Positions 32,060 to 43,699 of a stretch of DNA of 64,000 nucleotides are shown one piece after another (positions within the stretch are counted from its first letter, which is position 1; every line of letters begins with the position of its first letter). This DNA comes from Heloderma charlesbogerti (taxonomy: Eukaryota; Chordata; Lepidosauria; Squamata; Helodermatidae). The position numbers were made by a program, and so were the translations under genes. The notes under the pieces are model-generated. The model was given only the letters and a program-made list of their open reading frames with translations, did not search any database and was not told the DNA's origin. The stretch covers positions 868,001-932,000 of the forward strand of contig JANEZZ010001477.1 in the NCBI GenBank assembly GCA_026122225.1, read 5' to 3'.

Positions 32060-32692
32060 GTAAGGCTTTAAACTCAGTGCATCAGATTGTCAGGGGTGGG
32101 GTTGGTGAGGTACACCTGGGACTGTCAACGCTCAAGCCTTGCAGCCCTCTTCAAGCACAGAAAGGCAATGGAGTGTAAAACATGGGCCCCTATGATGGGC
32201 AGGTTGCAGGCAGAACTCTGGACTGGCCCCGCCTGGAATCAGTCCTGGAGGGCCAGGCCTCCTGCCCTTGCCTGGTCAGCCAGGCAGTGCCATCTGCATT
32301 TCAGGTTCCACCTTCCTCTTGCTGCTTTCTAGTTTTCCACACCCTCCAGGGCCAGATATTGGTACCCCTGTCCATAGCCCCATATGGTTTTCAAGGACCC
32401 CTCGGAGGGATGAAATGGCCTCAAAAGGCTACAGGTTTACACCATGGCAGATGCTGTGCCTAGGGGTTGGCTTGGCTCCATTCAGACAGGGTGGACACAA
32501 TTTGCCTAACTCTGCAGCTGCATAAGTTTACTTGAAGGCTAAGGGCTAGTCCAAGCCTTACAAAGCTGGGTCCATTTGCTAGTAGTAAATATAGTAAGGG
32601 AGACGATGACAGGACAACGGTGATGTTGGTTTTAGTCTTCTACATACCTATGACTTTTCCTTTTTGTCTGTTTCGGGGGGGTTTGTTGCCAG
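32060..32692 (+). other. STAB1 intron 3
   Basis: 633 bp intron, GTAAGG to TTGCCAG. It holds an unnamed repeat-like segment near 32435-32465 (see 13840-13920). Confidence 0.7.
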
Positions 32693-32778
32693 AATGCCCT
32701 GGTGGATCTGCAAACATATGTAATGGCCATGGGATCTGTTCAGATGGCATAACGCAGAATGGAACTTGCACCTGTAAG
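32693..32778 (+). CDS. STAB1: STAB1 exon 4: EGF-like segment
   Basis: Acceptor GTTTGTTGCCAG, donor TGTAAG|GTAAGC. It reads ECPGGSANICNGHGICSDGI and then TQNGTCTCK. This is the first EGF-like repeat after the CCPGFWG module, with the stabilin phrase CPGG...CNGHGxCxDG...NGxCxC. Phase 1 in, phase 0 out. It directly extends exon 3 (WGSECY-ECPGG). Confidence 0.93.
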
Positions 32779-34590
32779 GTAAGCATGGATGTTTGGAGGG
32801 GACAAGGGAGGGCAGCTGCCCCCTGGATGAGCCATAATCTGGGTGGGGCCTCCCTCCCTCACCCCCTCTCTTAGTGGGGGACTTGGAGCTGAGACAGTGT
32901 GCCATGCAGGTCCTCACAGGTTAGTGTTTTCTCATGTACTGCAGTAATAAAGAAGTCTGTTGCAAAGGTACCTGAGTACCTATATACTGTCTAGAAAGCA
33001 GAGCCTAGGGATGCAGTGCAAGCTGAGCAGACTGCCCCCCCGCCCCCCCAACAGTAACCATGCCATTACAGAGGTGAAGGAAGCCAGGGAAAGAATGGAA
33101 AGTTTCAGCTGCAGCTCGAAAGACATTGTTCTGTCACCAGGCCTACCCACTGAGAAACAACAGAGGGGTAGACTTGGTATACAAATTTCTCAGAAGCCAA
33201 GTCTTCCTGTCTTGGTAGACCTGGTGCCCAGGCCTTATTGCTGCTCAGTTACCAGATCTACCAGAAATGGTAGACTTGTTCTCACTCTGATGCTGATCAG
33301 GGCTTCTTTTTTAACATGTTCCACCATACACAAAATGTACAGTCCAATGTACAGGGGAAAAAGACATTCAGTTCTAAAATTCATGCAGTTCAAAATTCAA
33401 GTCATTCAGAAGTTGTACTATGATGTAAAAAGTAGCTGATAACAATGTGAAAAGTAAAGTGAGTAGTCTTCCAGAACCGTAAACCCTGATCAAGCATACC
33501 CATTTGTCCACTCTCTGTCAAAGATACACCCCATAGACTCCACAGAGTGTTCACCAGTGTTTCCAAGATGAAGGAAATCATTTTAGAACAAGTCCTGTGA
33601 AGTTGTCGATGTTATGATAAGGGCAGTGATGCATTAAAATATCCAGTATGACATTCTTACGACTGATATACTGTGTTGTGCATCTGTGTTTTTTCCCCTC
33701 CTCTTCTTAGGTGTTTTTTAAAAAAAATTCCTCACTCCAAATAAAGTTTTGTTGGAGTCCATGATGCCTCTTGTGAGAAAGTTGACTAAGTATTCTTCTG
33801 CATTATTGCTGTCAAATTCCCAGGATTTTCTGCCACTGTATGTAGGCTTCTAAATTATTTGGAATGTGAGTCTTGAGCAACAAAGTACACATGCCAGGAA
33901 AATTCACAGGTGTGTTGTAGCAGAGCACACTATGCATGTGAATCACAATCACATACCACTGTTCAGCCTTGCCCCACCCCTGTGAAAATTCCTGTGGACA
34001 AACATGAAGGGCCATTTTCAACACTGTTTGTGTATTTTCTTGTGATATGACTGTAAACCCAACAGTCAGGAAAATTCAAGGAAGGAACTGGCTGTGATCA
34101 TGTACTGTTGACTTCACAAGGTAAAAGATGTTGCAAATGAACAAGGCTGGGGCAGGTACAAAAACGTACCTCCTCCTTCTATGGCTAATTGGCGAGGGAT
34201 TCATCTGACAAATGGGCAGGTAAAGAACGTTTTGACAAAAACGTGAAGTTGCACAGTCTTGGAGAACAAAATTTCCCAGACCTTGCTGATTTTAAAGGGT
34301 CTTTATTCCAGGTCATCACAGCTGGTCCCCTAGAAAATAATGCCTCAGCCAAGCTAACCATACAGCAATGTAGAACCCCTGGACAGCACAGCAGTTCCAC
34401 AGCACCACTTACAAAAATGGTCCCAGCCAGCCTAGGTTTCCTTCCTGTTATTCAGCTAAAGAAAACTTTTCCTTTGGCTGAGGAAATGCATATACTAATT
34501 ATGGCTGTTTCACCGGTAGGGCCTTCTTCACACACGCATTCACGCAGATTTTTTTCTTAGCACACTGCCTAACCAGCTCGGATAGATTTT
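32779..34590. other. STAB1 intron 4, left part, nothing recognised
   Basis: No named repeat. A 159-codon frame at 32960-33439 has no domain, splice context or compositional sign of coding. Confidence 0.4.
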
Positions 34591-34599
34591 TTTAAATGA

Positions 34600-36300
34600 C
34601 TTCATTTATTTAATAGATTGCTTGACTATATCTAAAAAACACCTCAAAACAGTTTAAAACATAAACTTTTCAAATACAAGTTGTCCACAATCAAATCATT
34701 TAAGTGTAGAAGATACAAAGAATCTCAGTTAAAACATTAAAAATTAAAAATTTACATCCTCAATTAAAACATTTAAAATCAGAGAAGTAACAATCAACAA
34801 CCTCGGCGACACAATCAGTCAGGGAAGGCCTGGGTGTAAAGGAAGGTCTTTAACTGGCACCTAAAACATGCCAAAGTTGGCACTTTCTGCACCCCAGGGG
34901 AGAGGCCATTCTTCAAAGAGGGTGCCACCATGAAGGCCTGGTTGCTTCTGCAGTTTACAGTACAACCACCAAGGCCACCTCCAATGATCTTATCAATTGA
35001 ATGGGTCTGTTTGGGGGAACGCGATCTGCCAGGCAACCTGGTCTCAAGTTGTTTAGAGCTTTATATGCCAGAACAAAGCCTTGAACCTCAGTATCTAATA
35101 GACAGCCAGTGCAGTTCCTTCAACACCAGACTTCTCAGTCAGCATCCTTGCTGCTGCAGTCTACAGCAGCTGCAGCTTCCAGACTAAGCACAAGGGTAGC
35201 CACATGTAAAGCACATTACAGCAATCTAAACTTGAAGTTACTAATGCATGGCCAGTGGCCAAGCTATCGTTGTCCAAGAAAGGGCGTGATTGCCATACCA
35301 ACTGAAGCTGGTAATGGGTGGTCCTTACCACAGAAGTTACTTGGGCCAGTTCTACACCTTGTGTCATATCATTACAATCCCATCATGGTAATGCTCTATC
35401 CCTCTTGCACATTTTTACCTCGTAGGACCCACAATGACATTTGTTGCAGTATTTTGGATAATGTGGAATAAAAAGCAGGAAATAACACTACAAAAGTGGT
35501 ATATCAAATGTGTAAAGTGCCCCAACAGTTATCAGTGGACTTCAGTACTGCTATAAAGCAGTAGTGTAGATCTAGCCTTGGATATCTAATGACAATGATA
35601 AATTCAGGAGCACCCTAAAACTATGTACCTCGTCTTGCTGAAGGAGAGCAAGCTCATCTAGAACAGACAGCACCCCCCAGTTCCTGTACCTGGGCAAGCA
35701 GGAGCGATTGTGTTGATTGCCTGTCATGTCTCGCTATTCCATAGCGCAACTGGAACTTTGAGACAATCCGCAGCTCTGGCTACTGGAAATTTCCCCAGAG
35801 CATTTGGGAATCCATCACCATCTCCAGGGATGGACTGTCTTAATGGGTCTCCCACCCCTGCAGGCAGAGACTGATGCCATGAAACCAAAGTTTACCAGAT
35901 AGTGGTCCAACCATGACAATGGGGTAACTTCAACACCTTCTCCTGCCCCAAATATCCAATCTACCTTCTCATACACTAAGGCAAAAACTAAATTGAGGGC
36001 GTTCCCTGCCCTATGTGTTGGCCTAATGACAAAATTGAGACAGCCCCATGGTTGTCATGGAGGCCATGGAGGCCTGAGCTAGCTCAGTCAAGGCCACCTT
36101 GGCATGAGTATTGACATTTTCCAACACCATGCCTGAGATCACCTCAGCCAGCTTGGTCAGGGAGCCTGTTGGGCAGGAGGGTGTATGCACAATCTGCCTC
36201 ATTGGCCAAACACCAGGTATAGGACCTCAAAGCCTGCCCTGGTCTGGAGGGCTTTTCTGGTAATCAAGATGGTATTTTTATATGGCCCACCGTGACATCA
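34600..36300 (-). mobile_element. Old L2-type LINE, antisense, with internal deletion
   Basis: Minus strand: near 35950-35850 a frame shows a (S/W)DHYLV-like endonuclease block followed by GGRPIKTVHPW. 35367-35161 reads LVTSSLDCCNVLYMWLPLCLVWKLQL, matching SRLDYCNVLYVGLPLKTVWKLQL of the ORF at 1-1779. 35036-34815 ends in VPTLACFRCQLKTFLYTQAF, matching the ORF terminus. Most of the reverse transcriptase between these parts is gone. The segment 35390-35800 is uncertain. Confidence 0.65.
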
Positions 36301-36796
36301 CCCTTCTGACCCTCTAACCTGGGCTGATGCTGCATTGAGTGCCCAGGGGGGCAGATCTGGGCCAGTTCAATATCCCACCCAGGTCTCTCAATGTCTCAGG
36401 TTCAGTCAGTTCCTATTCAAGTCACAGATTAATGAGATCTTATTATGAATTGACCTGGCATTTAGCAACACCACCACCAGGTGAGAGGGGCCAGCATGCC
36501 ACTAGGAACCTGTGCCAGAGAATAAAGGATCACTGACTCAATAAAATTCTGCAGACAGTACCCCAAGCAAGAACACCCTCCTAAAACCCCACCCACCCAG
36601 CATACAAGGTGTGAAGCAAAGCCCTCACCTACTGTCCCCCAAACTCTGCTGTTGCCAGAGCCTGGGCTGGAAACCATCACCTCTGCACCCTTGGACACTC
36701 CTTGCTTTCAATCAGGAGAACACACAACTAACAGCCCAGATAAAAAGACCACTTCTCAGGGGAATGTGCCCTTGGTGATGTCGACACAGTGGCAAC

Positions 36797-36845
36797 TCTG
36801 TAGGACTTTTTCTGTCTAAACATGCATAGGATTGTACTCTAAGTG
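36797..36845. mobile_element. Half-copy of the palindromic Harbinger-like MITE
   Basis: GTAGGACTTTTTCTGTCTAAACATGCATAGGATTGTACTCTAA equals the right arm of the elements at 20688 and 39626, next to TAA. Confidence 0.65.
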
Positions 36846-36954
36846 ACATTTCAAAGATAGTGTAGGAATTTTTTGTATGGGGGAGATTTTCATAAGACAG
36901 AATGCTTTTGGTTTTTGAGAAGAGCTTGCAAAGAAGGAAATGTCAGAAATGTGT

Positions 36955-37112
36955 GCCCCCTTCTCTCTTAAATCCCCTCTTTGAGTCCCACCCCCTGCTC
37001 AATGCAGGAATCCAAGTCAAAGCATCCCTGACAGATGGCTGTCCAGCCTCGTGTTGAATGCCTCCAGTGTGGGAGAGCCCACCACCTCCCTAGGTAATTG
37101 GTTCCATATGCC
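36955..37112 (-). mobile_element. CR1 LINE 3' fragment, minus strand
   Basis: CCCACCCCCTGCTCAATGCAGGAATCCAAGTCAAAGC, GACAGATGGCTGTCCAGCC and GTGTGGGAGAGCCCACCACCTCCC match the antisense 3' region of CR1 at 45380-45480. Confidence 0.85.
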
Positions 37113-37735
37113 TAGTCTCTCTTAAAACGTCCTTTAGAAACAGTTATTGCATTCCACAACTTCTCTGCTTACCTTATTACATCATATATGTACTACTACA
37201 GCTAGGAAACTTCACCTAATACACATATTAGTAATTAAACTCATGGGTATTTGTCCCTCTCACAGTGGCAAAGGGAAATAGTTTGCCTCCATCTTTATGG
37301 CACGGCATCTCCACACTATTTGAAAAGTATTGCCACTTCATTTTCACACAACAGATACTCATATCGACATCTGTCTTGCAGCCCAAAGAGCAATGGCTAA
37401 ACATGACTCACAGTTAGGGTTCTCTTCACATCAGACTGACTTTTCCCCTTGCTATCACAGTTTGAACTTCTGCATGGTATAAACTTGTTGCCTGATCAGA
37501 CAGACTGTGAGCAAAAATTTCCAGGATGGCCTTGGTGGATTGCATGCACTTCCAAAGAATCAGCTCAGATTGGAAATGTTAAATCTGAAAACAAGCCTGA
37601 AATGGATCATATGAATCATCTTTTATTTGGGAGGGAACAAAAATGTACTTCCTCCTAGAGGAACATAAGTTGTCTGTTTCTGCTTGCTTCAGGAAAAAAC
37701 TAGTTTCATAGGCAAGATTTCCCTTTCCCCTCCCC
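37113..37735. other. STAB1 intron 4, unrecognised
   Basis: No repeat or exon identified. Confidence 0.4.
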
Positions 37736-37739
37736 CCCC

Positions 37740-37870
37740 CTTACAATGCAAACTTTATTTATTTGTTTGTTCATTTATTTATTTATTTAAAACATTTTCA
37801 TCCTGCCTTTCCAGAGTTGCTCAAGGCAGCTCTCAACATCATAAAAACAACAGAGAGAATAAAATGCAAG
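37740..37870 (-). mobile_element. LINE or SINE 3' tail, minus strand
   Basis: (ATTT)n at 37755-37790, then ATCCTGCCTTTCCAGAGTTGCTCAAGGCAGC, resembling the tail of the MIR-like element at 39218-39300 (ATCCCGCCTTTTTTCCTCCAAGG). Confidence 0.5.
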
Positions 37871-38302
37871 ATAAATGATCCACTCCAGTGTATGGGTAGC
37901 TGGCTCTAAGAGCATGGCAAAGCTGGGGGACTAGCCCATGGGGACTAGCTTGGGGACTGTCCCATTCATAAAAGAATTCCCTCAGGGTGGATAAACATAG
38001 CTCATTTTTAAAAGATTTGTGTGTGCGCATGTGTTTTTAAAAAAAGCCTTAGTTTAAAATGAAATCAGAATTTAATACAAACACATTAAAGCAAAGACTA
38101 TACTTACAGCCTGTTACGGCTAAATCCTGGGCACCCTGTCGAACACGTGACCCAAGATCAAACTCACTGGGCACTACCCTATTCAACATGAGCACTAATG
38201 TAACTTACATTGCACTAGCGTAAGCGGCCTCCAGCGCAATGTCAATAGCATTTGCTGGTGCAATGTTTTTCCCAGGGAAACCCGTCACACCAGCAAGCTA
38301 TT

Positions 38303-38690
38303 GGGCATTTCTACACCAGCCCCAAATCCTGCATTTAAAATGGGGCTTTCTGCTTCTGTTTTAAATGCAGGATCACAATGGCTCCCTTTTTCACCTGCTT
38401 CCTTTCCCCCCACCCCCTTCCCCCTCCTTCTCCCCATATCTGAGTCTTCCATTCTCTTTCATTGATCTCGCTCCTCTTCTTGCCACTTTTCCTCTTTTCA
38501 CAGAGGGAACTCAAGCGGAACACAACGGGGTAATTTAACAGTTCAGTATCTGCGATCTATTTAAAAACAGACCAAAGGGCATTTAGTGCAGGAGATGCCT
38601 TGGAGGATCACGGTGTCATGTAAAGAGCCCGCAAACTTCTGTGAAGGAGCAATCTCAATCTCAGGATAAAAGCTCCGTGTGAAGAAAGCC
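38303..38690 (-). mobile_element. MITE family A, full-length copy, minus strand
   Basis: It runs from GGGCATTTCTACACCAGCC to GCTCCGTGTGAAGAAAGCC and carries all landmarks of the copy at 14749-15126 in reverse order. The internal TTTAAAATGGGGCTTTCTGC/GCTTCTGTTTTAAATGC hairpin is near the left end. Confidence 0.75.
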
Positions 38691-39219
38691 ATTGACTAGT
38701 GTCAAATAGGATACTGCCCACTGATCTAAAGGCTGTTGCTCTATGTAAAATAGGAACCATGGGGAGTTAGGTCAAGTGGTATAAATAGGACAATAGACCA
38801 TGTACTATGTTTATTATAATGGCCTGATAGTGGGATTGGGACCCATAACGACAAGCAAGTTGTTCTAGTGGGATTGGGACCCAGCCCCTGGCTCTGGAGA
38901 AGCCATATTGCCTCTCATTGGGACAATTCAGTGAGTCCACCAGGGAAGGGGGCTTCTTGTACTTCCATTTTATGCCTTTTGCCTGCCTAAACTCTGCAAA
39001 TTGTTCAGTTCTCAAATTAAGAATATCTTATGACTCTAAAAACCAAATGACATGTGCATTTAATTCCCATTGCATGGAAAATCACTGTTCTGCCCAGTAA
39101 TTAATAGCCCTTCCTCCTGAAGAGTTTCCTGTGCTCTGTAAGTAAATGACCTTGATCAGTGTCTTAGCATGCATATAGAGAGAGACCAAAATAAATGCAG
39201 GTTTTAAAATAAAAAATAC

Positions 39220-39468
39220 CTTTTATTTATTTATTTATTTATTTATTCCATTTATATCCCGCCTTTTTTCCTCCAAGGAACTCAAGGCAGCATACATGAT
39301 CCTCCTCCTTCCTCCATTTTATCCTCACAACAACAACCCTGTGAGGTGGGTTGGGCTGAGAGTCTGTGACTGGCCCAAAGTCACCCAGTGAGCTTCCATG
39401 GCCAAGTGGGGATTAGAACCCAGATCTCTCGATTCCCAGTCCAGCACTCTAGCCACTATGTTTTGTGT
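39220..39468 (-). mobile_element. MIR-like (CORE-type) SINE, nearly complete, with L2-like tail
   Basis: Minus strand: tRNA-like head ATAGTGGCTAGAGTGCTGGAC, B-box-like GGTTCTAATCC, core TGACTTTGGGCCAGTCAC, then CTCACAGGGTTGTTGTTGTGAGGATAAAATGG, and a GGCGGGATATAAAT(GGAATAAAT)n tail. The order is that of MIR/CORE-SINEs. The tail resembles L2-type LINE tails in the window, which fits L2-dependent mobilisation. Confidence 0.8.
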
Positions 39469-39524
39469 ATGTGATTAACTTCTAGTTAGCATCCGAATGC
39501 AGTACAAATGATGTAGAAAGTCAT

Positions 39525-39591
39525 GATGTAAACGGAAGTGGAAAGCCCAGTTTTAAATGCAGGATTTTAGGCTGGTGTAGAAATCCCCTTA
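39525..39591 (+). mobile_element. MITE family A, right end only
   Basis: GGAAGTGGAAAGCCCAGTTTTAAATGCAGGATTTTAGGCTGGTGTAGAAATCCCC equals the right end of the copy at 14749-15126. Confidence 0.7.
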
Positions 39592-39625
39592 TTCTCAGGT
39601 AAGTGGGTATAAGATTGCAGCCTTA

Positions 39626-39757
39626 AGGCACAATCCTAGGCATGTTCAGAAGAAAAAGTCCTACAACTCCCAGCATTCCCCAGCCAGCTGTGCTGTCTGG
39701 AGAATGCTGGGAATTGTAGGACTTTTTTCTGTCTAAACATGCATAGGATTTGTACCC
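39626..39757. mobile_element. Palindromic Harbinger-like MITE with TTA target duplication
   Basis: Left AGGCACAATCCTAGGCATG, right CATGCATAGGATTTGTACCC, TTA on both sides. Inner arms AAAAAGTCCTACAACTCCCAGCATTC and GAATGCTGGGAATTGTAGGACTTTTT fold together. Longer version of 20688-20783. Confidence 0.75.
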
Positions 39758-40198
39758 TTAGTTGTGAATTGCAGCATATTTTAATGGTTATATCGAGCAA
39801 TTAGTATTATGTACCTTGGTATAGATATTTAACATAATCTAATTATGTGAAATTGATTGAATGCCTGATTGAATGTTCTCTTGGTGATTTACATTGCCTT
39901 GAGGAAAAACTGTCTTCCCTGTCTCTAGTCATAATCAATTGTTTGTCACAAGAAAAGCCAACTAATAATAGTACCTTCTTTGGAAAAACAAACTATATGC
40001 CACAATTTTGGCATCACCAAGGGTGCAATCAGGTGACTGACAATGTGTGTGGATAGACTCTCTCAGTTACTTTTGATGTTATACAGTCAACCCAAGATGA
40101 TGTTTACTCATCACATTTGCATGGCAAGTGAGGCTGATCACCTTGTAAAGGGTCACAGAAGTGCTGTTGTAAGAAGTTTCTCTTTTTTATTCCTTCAG

Positions 40199-40268
40199 GA
40201 GAAATATGGTGGCTACGCATGCCAAGATTGCCACGATGAGACTCATTTTGGCCCTGGTTGTCAATCGG
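40199..40268 (+). CDS. STAB1: STAB1 exon 5: EGF-like segment
   Basis: Acceptor TTATTCCTTCAG, donor CAATCGG|GTAAGC. In phase 0 it reads EKYGGYACQDCHDETHFGPG and CQS. It completes the EGF repeat of exon 4 (CTCK-EKYGGYACQDC) and starts the next, as in human stabilin-1, where FGPxCQSVC follows. It ends in phase 1. The ORF continues past the donor in genomic DNA, but the GTAAGC donor and the fit with exon 6 define the end. Confidence 0.92.
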
Positions 40269-40434
40269 GTAAGCGTCTCAAGCAAAAGATCTTCTGGAAG
40301 TTAAATCATTTAACTCTACTGAGTGGCCAGTTCTGAATTATAGGAGCGGGCTGTGGAGTTCAACAGGGGCAATGATTGCAATACACTTTGCTAGGACCGT
40401 GCCAAGTGCGTGGATTTTGTTTTTTCTCCCATAG

Positions 40435-40530
40435 TCTGTGAGTGTCAGCATGGGATCTGCAACCATGGACCCTCTGGTGATGGAAGCTGTACCTGCTATG
40501 CTGGCTACACTGGCCCAAAGTGTGACCAAG
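40435..40530 (+). CDS. STAB1: STAB1 exon 6: EGF-like segment
   Basis: Only 166 bp after exon 5. Acceptor TTCTCCCATAG, donor ACCAAG|GTATAT. It reads [20 protein letters not shown] and [12 protein letters not shown], almost the human phrase (C-HGxCNHGPxGDGSCxCxAGYTGPxCDQ). Spacing of the six cysteines is that of an EGF/laminin-like repeat. Phase 1 in and out. Confidence 0.95.
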
Positions 40531-40629
40531 GTATATATACTTTTTACATTTCCCTTCTCACAAGATGCCCAAAACATGCTGATTTCAATGGATGTGTCTT
40601 GGGAAAAGCTAGTGTAGTCTGTGCTATAT

Positions 40630-42600
40630 CTGGGGTTGTTGTTGTTCAGTCGTGTCCGACTCTTCGTGACCCCATGGACCATAGCACGCCAGGCCTTCCT
40701 GTCCTGCGCTCTCTCCCGGAGCGTGCTCAAGTCCATATTCATTGCATCAGTGATGCTATCTAGCCATCTCATCCTCTGCTGTCCTCTTCTCCTTTTGCCT
40801 TCAGTCTTTCCCAGCATCAGGGTCTTTTCCAGAGAGTTTTCTCTTCGCATTAGGTGGCCAAAATATTTGAGCTTCAGCTTCAGTATCTGTCCTTCCAATG
40901 AGCACTCAGGGTTGATTTCCTTTAGGACTGACTGATTTGACCTCCTTGCAGTCCAGGGGACTCGTAAGAGTCTTCTCCAGCACCACAGTTCAAAAGCATT
41001 AATTCTTCGGCACTCAGCCTTCCTTATAGTCCAGCTCTCACAGCCATATGTTACTACTGGGAAAACCATAGCTTTGATTATTCGGACCTTTGTCAGCAAG
41101 GTGATGTCTCTGCTTCTTACTATGCTGTCTAGGTTTGCCATAGCTTTCCTCCCAAGGAGCAAGCGTCTTTTAATTTCATGGCTACAGTCACCGTCTGCGG
41201 TGATCTTGGAGCCCAAGAAAGTAAAATCTGTCACTGCTTCCATTTCTTCCCCTTCTATATGCCAGGAAGTGATGGGGCCAGATGCCATGATCTTAGTTTT
41301 TTTAATGTTGAGTTTCAAACCAGCTTTTGCACTCTCCACTTTCACCATCAACAAGAGGCTTTTTAGATCCTCTTCGCTTTCTGCCATTAAGGTGGTATCG
41401 TCTGCGTATCTGAGGTTGTTGATAATTCTCCCAGCAATCTTAATTCCGACCTGTGATTAATCCAACCTGGCGTTTCTCCTGATGTACTCTGCATATAAGT
41501 TAAATAAGCAGGGCGACAATATACAGCCTTGTCGTACTCCTTTCCCAATTTGGAACCAATCGTTTGTTCCATGTCCTGTTCTTACTGTTGCTTCTTGACC
41601 CTTGTACAGGTTTCTCAGGAGACAGGTAAGGTGGTCTGGTACCCCCATCTCTTTCAGAATTTGCCAGAGTTTGTTGTGATCCACACAATCAAAGGCTTTA
41701 GCATAGTCAATGAAGCAGAAATAGACTTTTTCTGGAATTCTCTTGCTTTCTCCATGATCCAGCGAAAGTTAGCGATTTGATCTCTAGTTTCTCTGCCTCT
41801 TCGAAACCCAGCTTGTACATCCGGTAGTTCTCGGTTCGCATACTGCTGAAGCCTAGCTTGTAGGATTTTGAGCATCACCTTGCTGGCATGTGAAATGAGT
41901 GCAATTGTACAGTAGTTTGAACACTCTTTGGTGTTGCCCTTCTTTGGGATTGGAATGTAAACTGACCTTTTCCAGTCTTGTGGCCACTGTTGAGTGTTCC
42001 ACATTTGTTGGCATATTGAGTGCAGCACTTTAACAGCATCATCTTTTAGGATTTTAAATAGCTCAGCTGGAATACTGTCATCTCTGCTAGCTTTGTTGTT
42101 ACTAATGCTTCCTAAGGCCCACTTGACTTCACTCTCTGGGATGTCCGGCTCAAGTTCAGTGACCGCACTATCATGGCTATCAGGGGCATTCAGATCTTTC
42201 CTGTATAGTTCTTCTGTGTATTCTTCCCACCTCTTCTTAATCTCATCTGCTTCTGTTAGGTCCCTGCCTTCTTTGCCCTTTATCATGCCCGTCTTTGCAC
42301 AAAACGTTCCCTTGAGATCTCCGATTTTCTTGAAGAGATCTCTAGTCTTTCCCATTCTGTTGTTTTCCTTGATTTCTTTGCACCATTCATTTAAGAAGGC
42401 CTTCTTGTCTCTCCTTGCTATTCTCTGGAACTCTGCATTCAATTGGATATATCTTCCCCTTTCTCCCTTGCTTTTTGCTTCCCTTCTTTTCTCAGCTAAT
42501 TGTAAAGCCTCATCAGACAGCCACTTTGCTTTCTTGCATTTCTTTTTCTTTGGGATGGATTGAGTTGCTGCCTCCTGAACAATGTTACGGACCTCCATTC
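40630..42600 (-). mobile_element. Bov-B (RTE clade) LINE, 5'-truncated, antisense in STAB1 intron 6
   Basis: Minus strand from 42600: SDEALQLAEKRREAKSKGER, then the reverse transcriptase with IPIPKKGNTKECSNYCTIAL, QAGFRRGRETRDQI (about 41830-41790), RQGCILSPCLFNLYAE (41530-41490), RYADDTTL (about 41410-41390, YADD intact) and the C-terminus [21 protein letters not shown] to [12 protein letters not shown] at 40630. Frameshifts near 41690 and 41420-41460 make it inactive. Bov-B is known for horizontal spread between reptiles and ruminants. Confidence 0.95.
41457..42598 (-). pseudogene. Bov-B ORF2 reverse transcriptase N-terminal half, frameshifted
   Basis: Two overlapping minus-strand frames (42598-41654 and 41684-41457) hold the fingers and palm of the reverse transcriptase. 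The A box near 41705 should read a D-F-x-KAFD motif; the frame here gives SLTMLKPLIVW instead because of the frameshift, while the other frame resumes with DHNKLWQILKEMGVPDHL. Its continuation with YADD is in a third frame ending at 40338. The last 290 bases of that frame are beyond the element tail. Confidence 0.88.
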
Positions 42601-43640
42601 ATATTAATTAGGGCCCCTATTAATTAGGGGTCGAATAATCCTCGACTGGAATTGTGAGGAACATTGCTGTGACAAACCAGTATGTTTGCACTTCCAACCC
42701 AGCAAGGCTGGACAACCTGCAAAACACCCTGTGCCTACGTTCCTCAGTGGTTTTGCCGCCACCACTCCTGTGTATTAAAAATATCTCATGTGAGAGAATG
42801 CAGGCTTATCTATATGGAAGGGGGTAGGCCCTGGTTCTTGAGCTTCCTTTAACTCCTTAAAAATCAGGTTAGCATGTTTCGCCAAGAAGTCAAGCGCATA
42901 GGGAAAGCCAACTCTCAATCTAGGCAAGTGAAGGAAATCAGCTCCAGTTTCCAATTCAATATATTTATTAAAGAACCAAGCAGAGAGAAGTTCAGAAACA
43001 GTTGCTTTAAAAAAAAATGAACACAGACATTAGCGAACTAAAACTTATCAGGATCCTAAGAATAACTCACCCAAACAGCTTTCAGGTGGGGGGGATGAGG
43101 CCCACACCTGGCAGTCCCTGGCCAGTGTTGCCTCTTTGCTATCCCCAGGAAGACAAAGAAAGGCAAATGTATTTCCATGGGGCTGATTTCACCTTTGAAT
43201 TTCCTTATGGAGGGCAGTGCCAGTTCTAGGTTTTTGAGGTCCCTTGGGAAAGGCACCCTCAATGGGCCTTCTCCCTCAGTGAGTGTACCTTCTCACGGCC
43301 ATTGTCACCAGCTGCTATGGCTCCTCCTCCTCTTCCGCATCATTGCTACCACTTACTTGCTTGACAGGCAGAGAGCCAGCGAGCAAGTAGGCCGAGGCAT
43401 CTCCTGCTCCACCTCCTCACCACCGCTGTTGTCTGGGCCAGAGCGAGGGGTAGGTGAACCAGCAGGTTGCAATGGGGAAGAGGAAGAGAAAGTCCAGGGA
43501 GTTCTTGCTGGGGTGTGGGCTCCTCGCAGGTGACCAGCTATGCCTACCCTTGATGCCAGGCAGACCCATAGCCAGGGGGTGCTGGGGGGGGGTGCCCCCC
43601 ATTTCTCTGCCGCTCCCAATTTTTGACAAACAAATAATTT
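42601..43640. other. STAB1 intron 6, mostly unrecognised
   Basis: An 11 bp direct repeat (ATTAATTAGGG) lies at 42604 and again at 42620 beside the Bov-B 5' end. From about 43195 (GGCAGTGCCAGTTCTAGG) to 43625 the GC-rich DNA resembles the ends of hAT elements and may belong with the transposase relic at 43700. Confidence 0.35.
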
Positions 43641-43699
43641 AATTTATTACATAAATTTTAGAAAACCAACAAGAAAGCCTTGTTTTTTCTTCTTAAAGG

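Noticed and set aside
32960..33439. 159-codon frame in STAB1 intron 4
   Set aside because: Composition is intron-like, no known domain, and STAB1 exons 4 and 5 join in phase without it.
41994..42563. 189-codon plus-strand frame
   Set aside because: It is the antisense shadow of the Bov-B reverse transcriptase.
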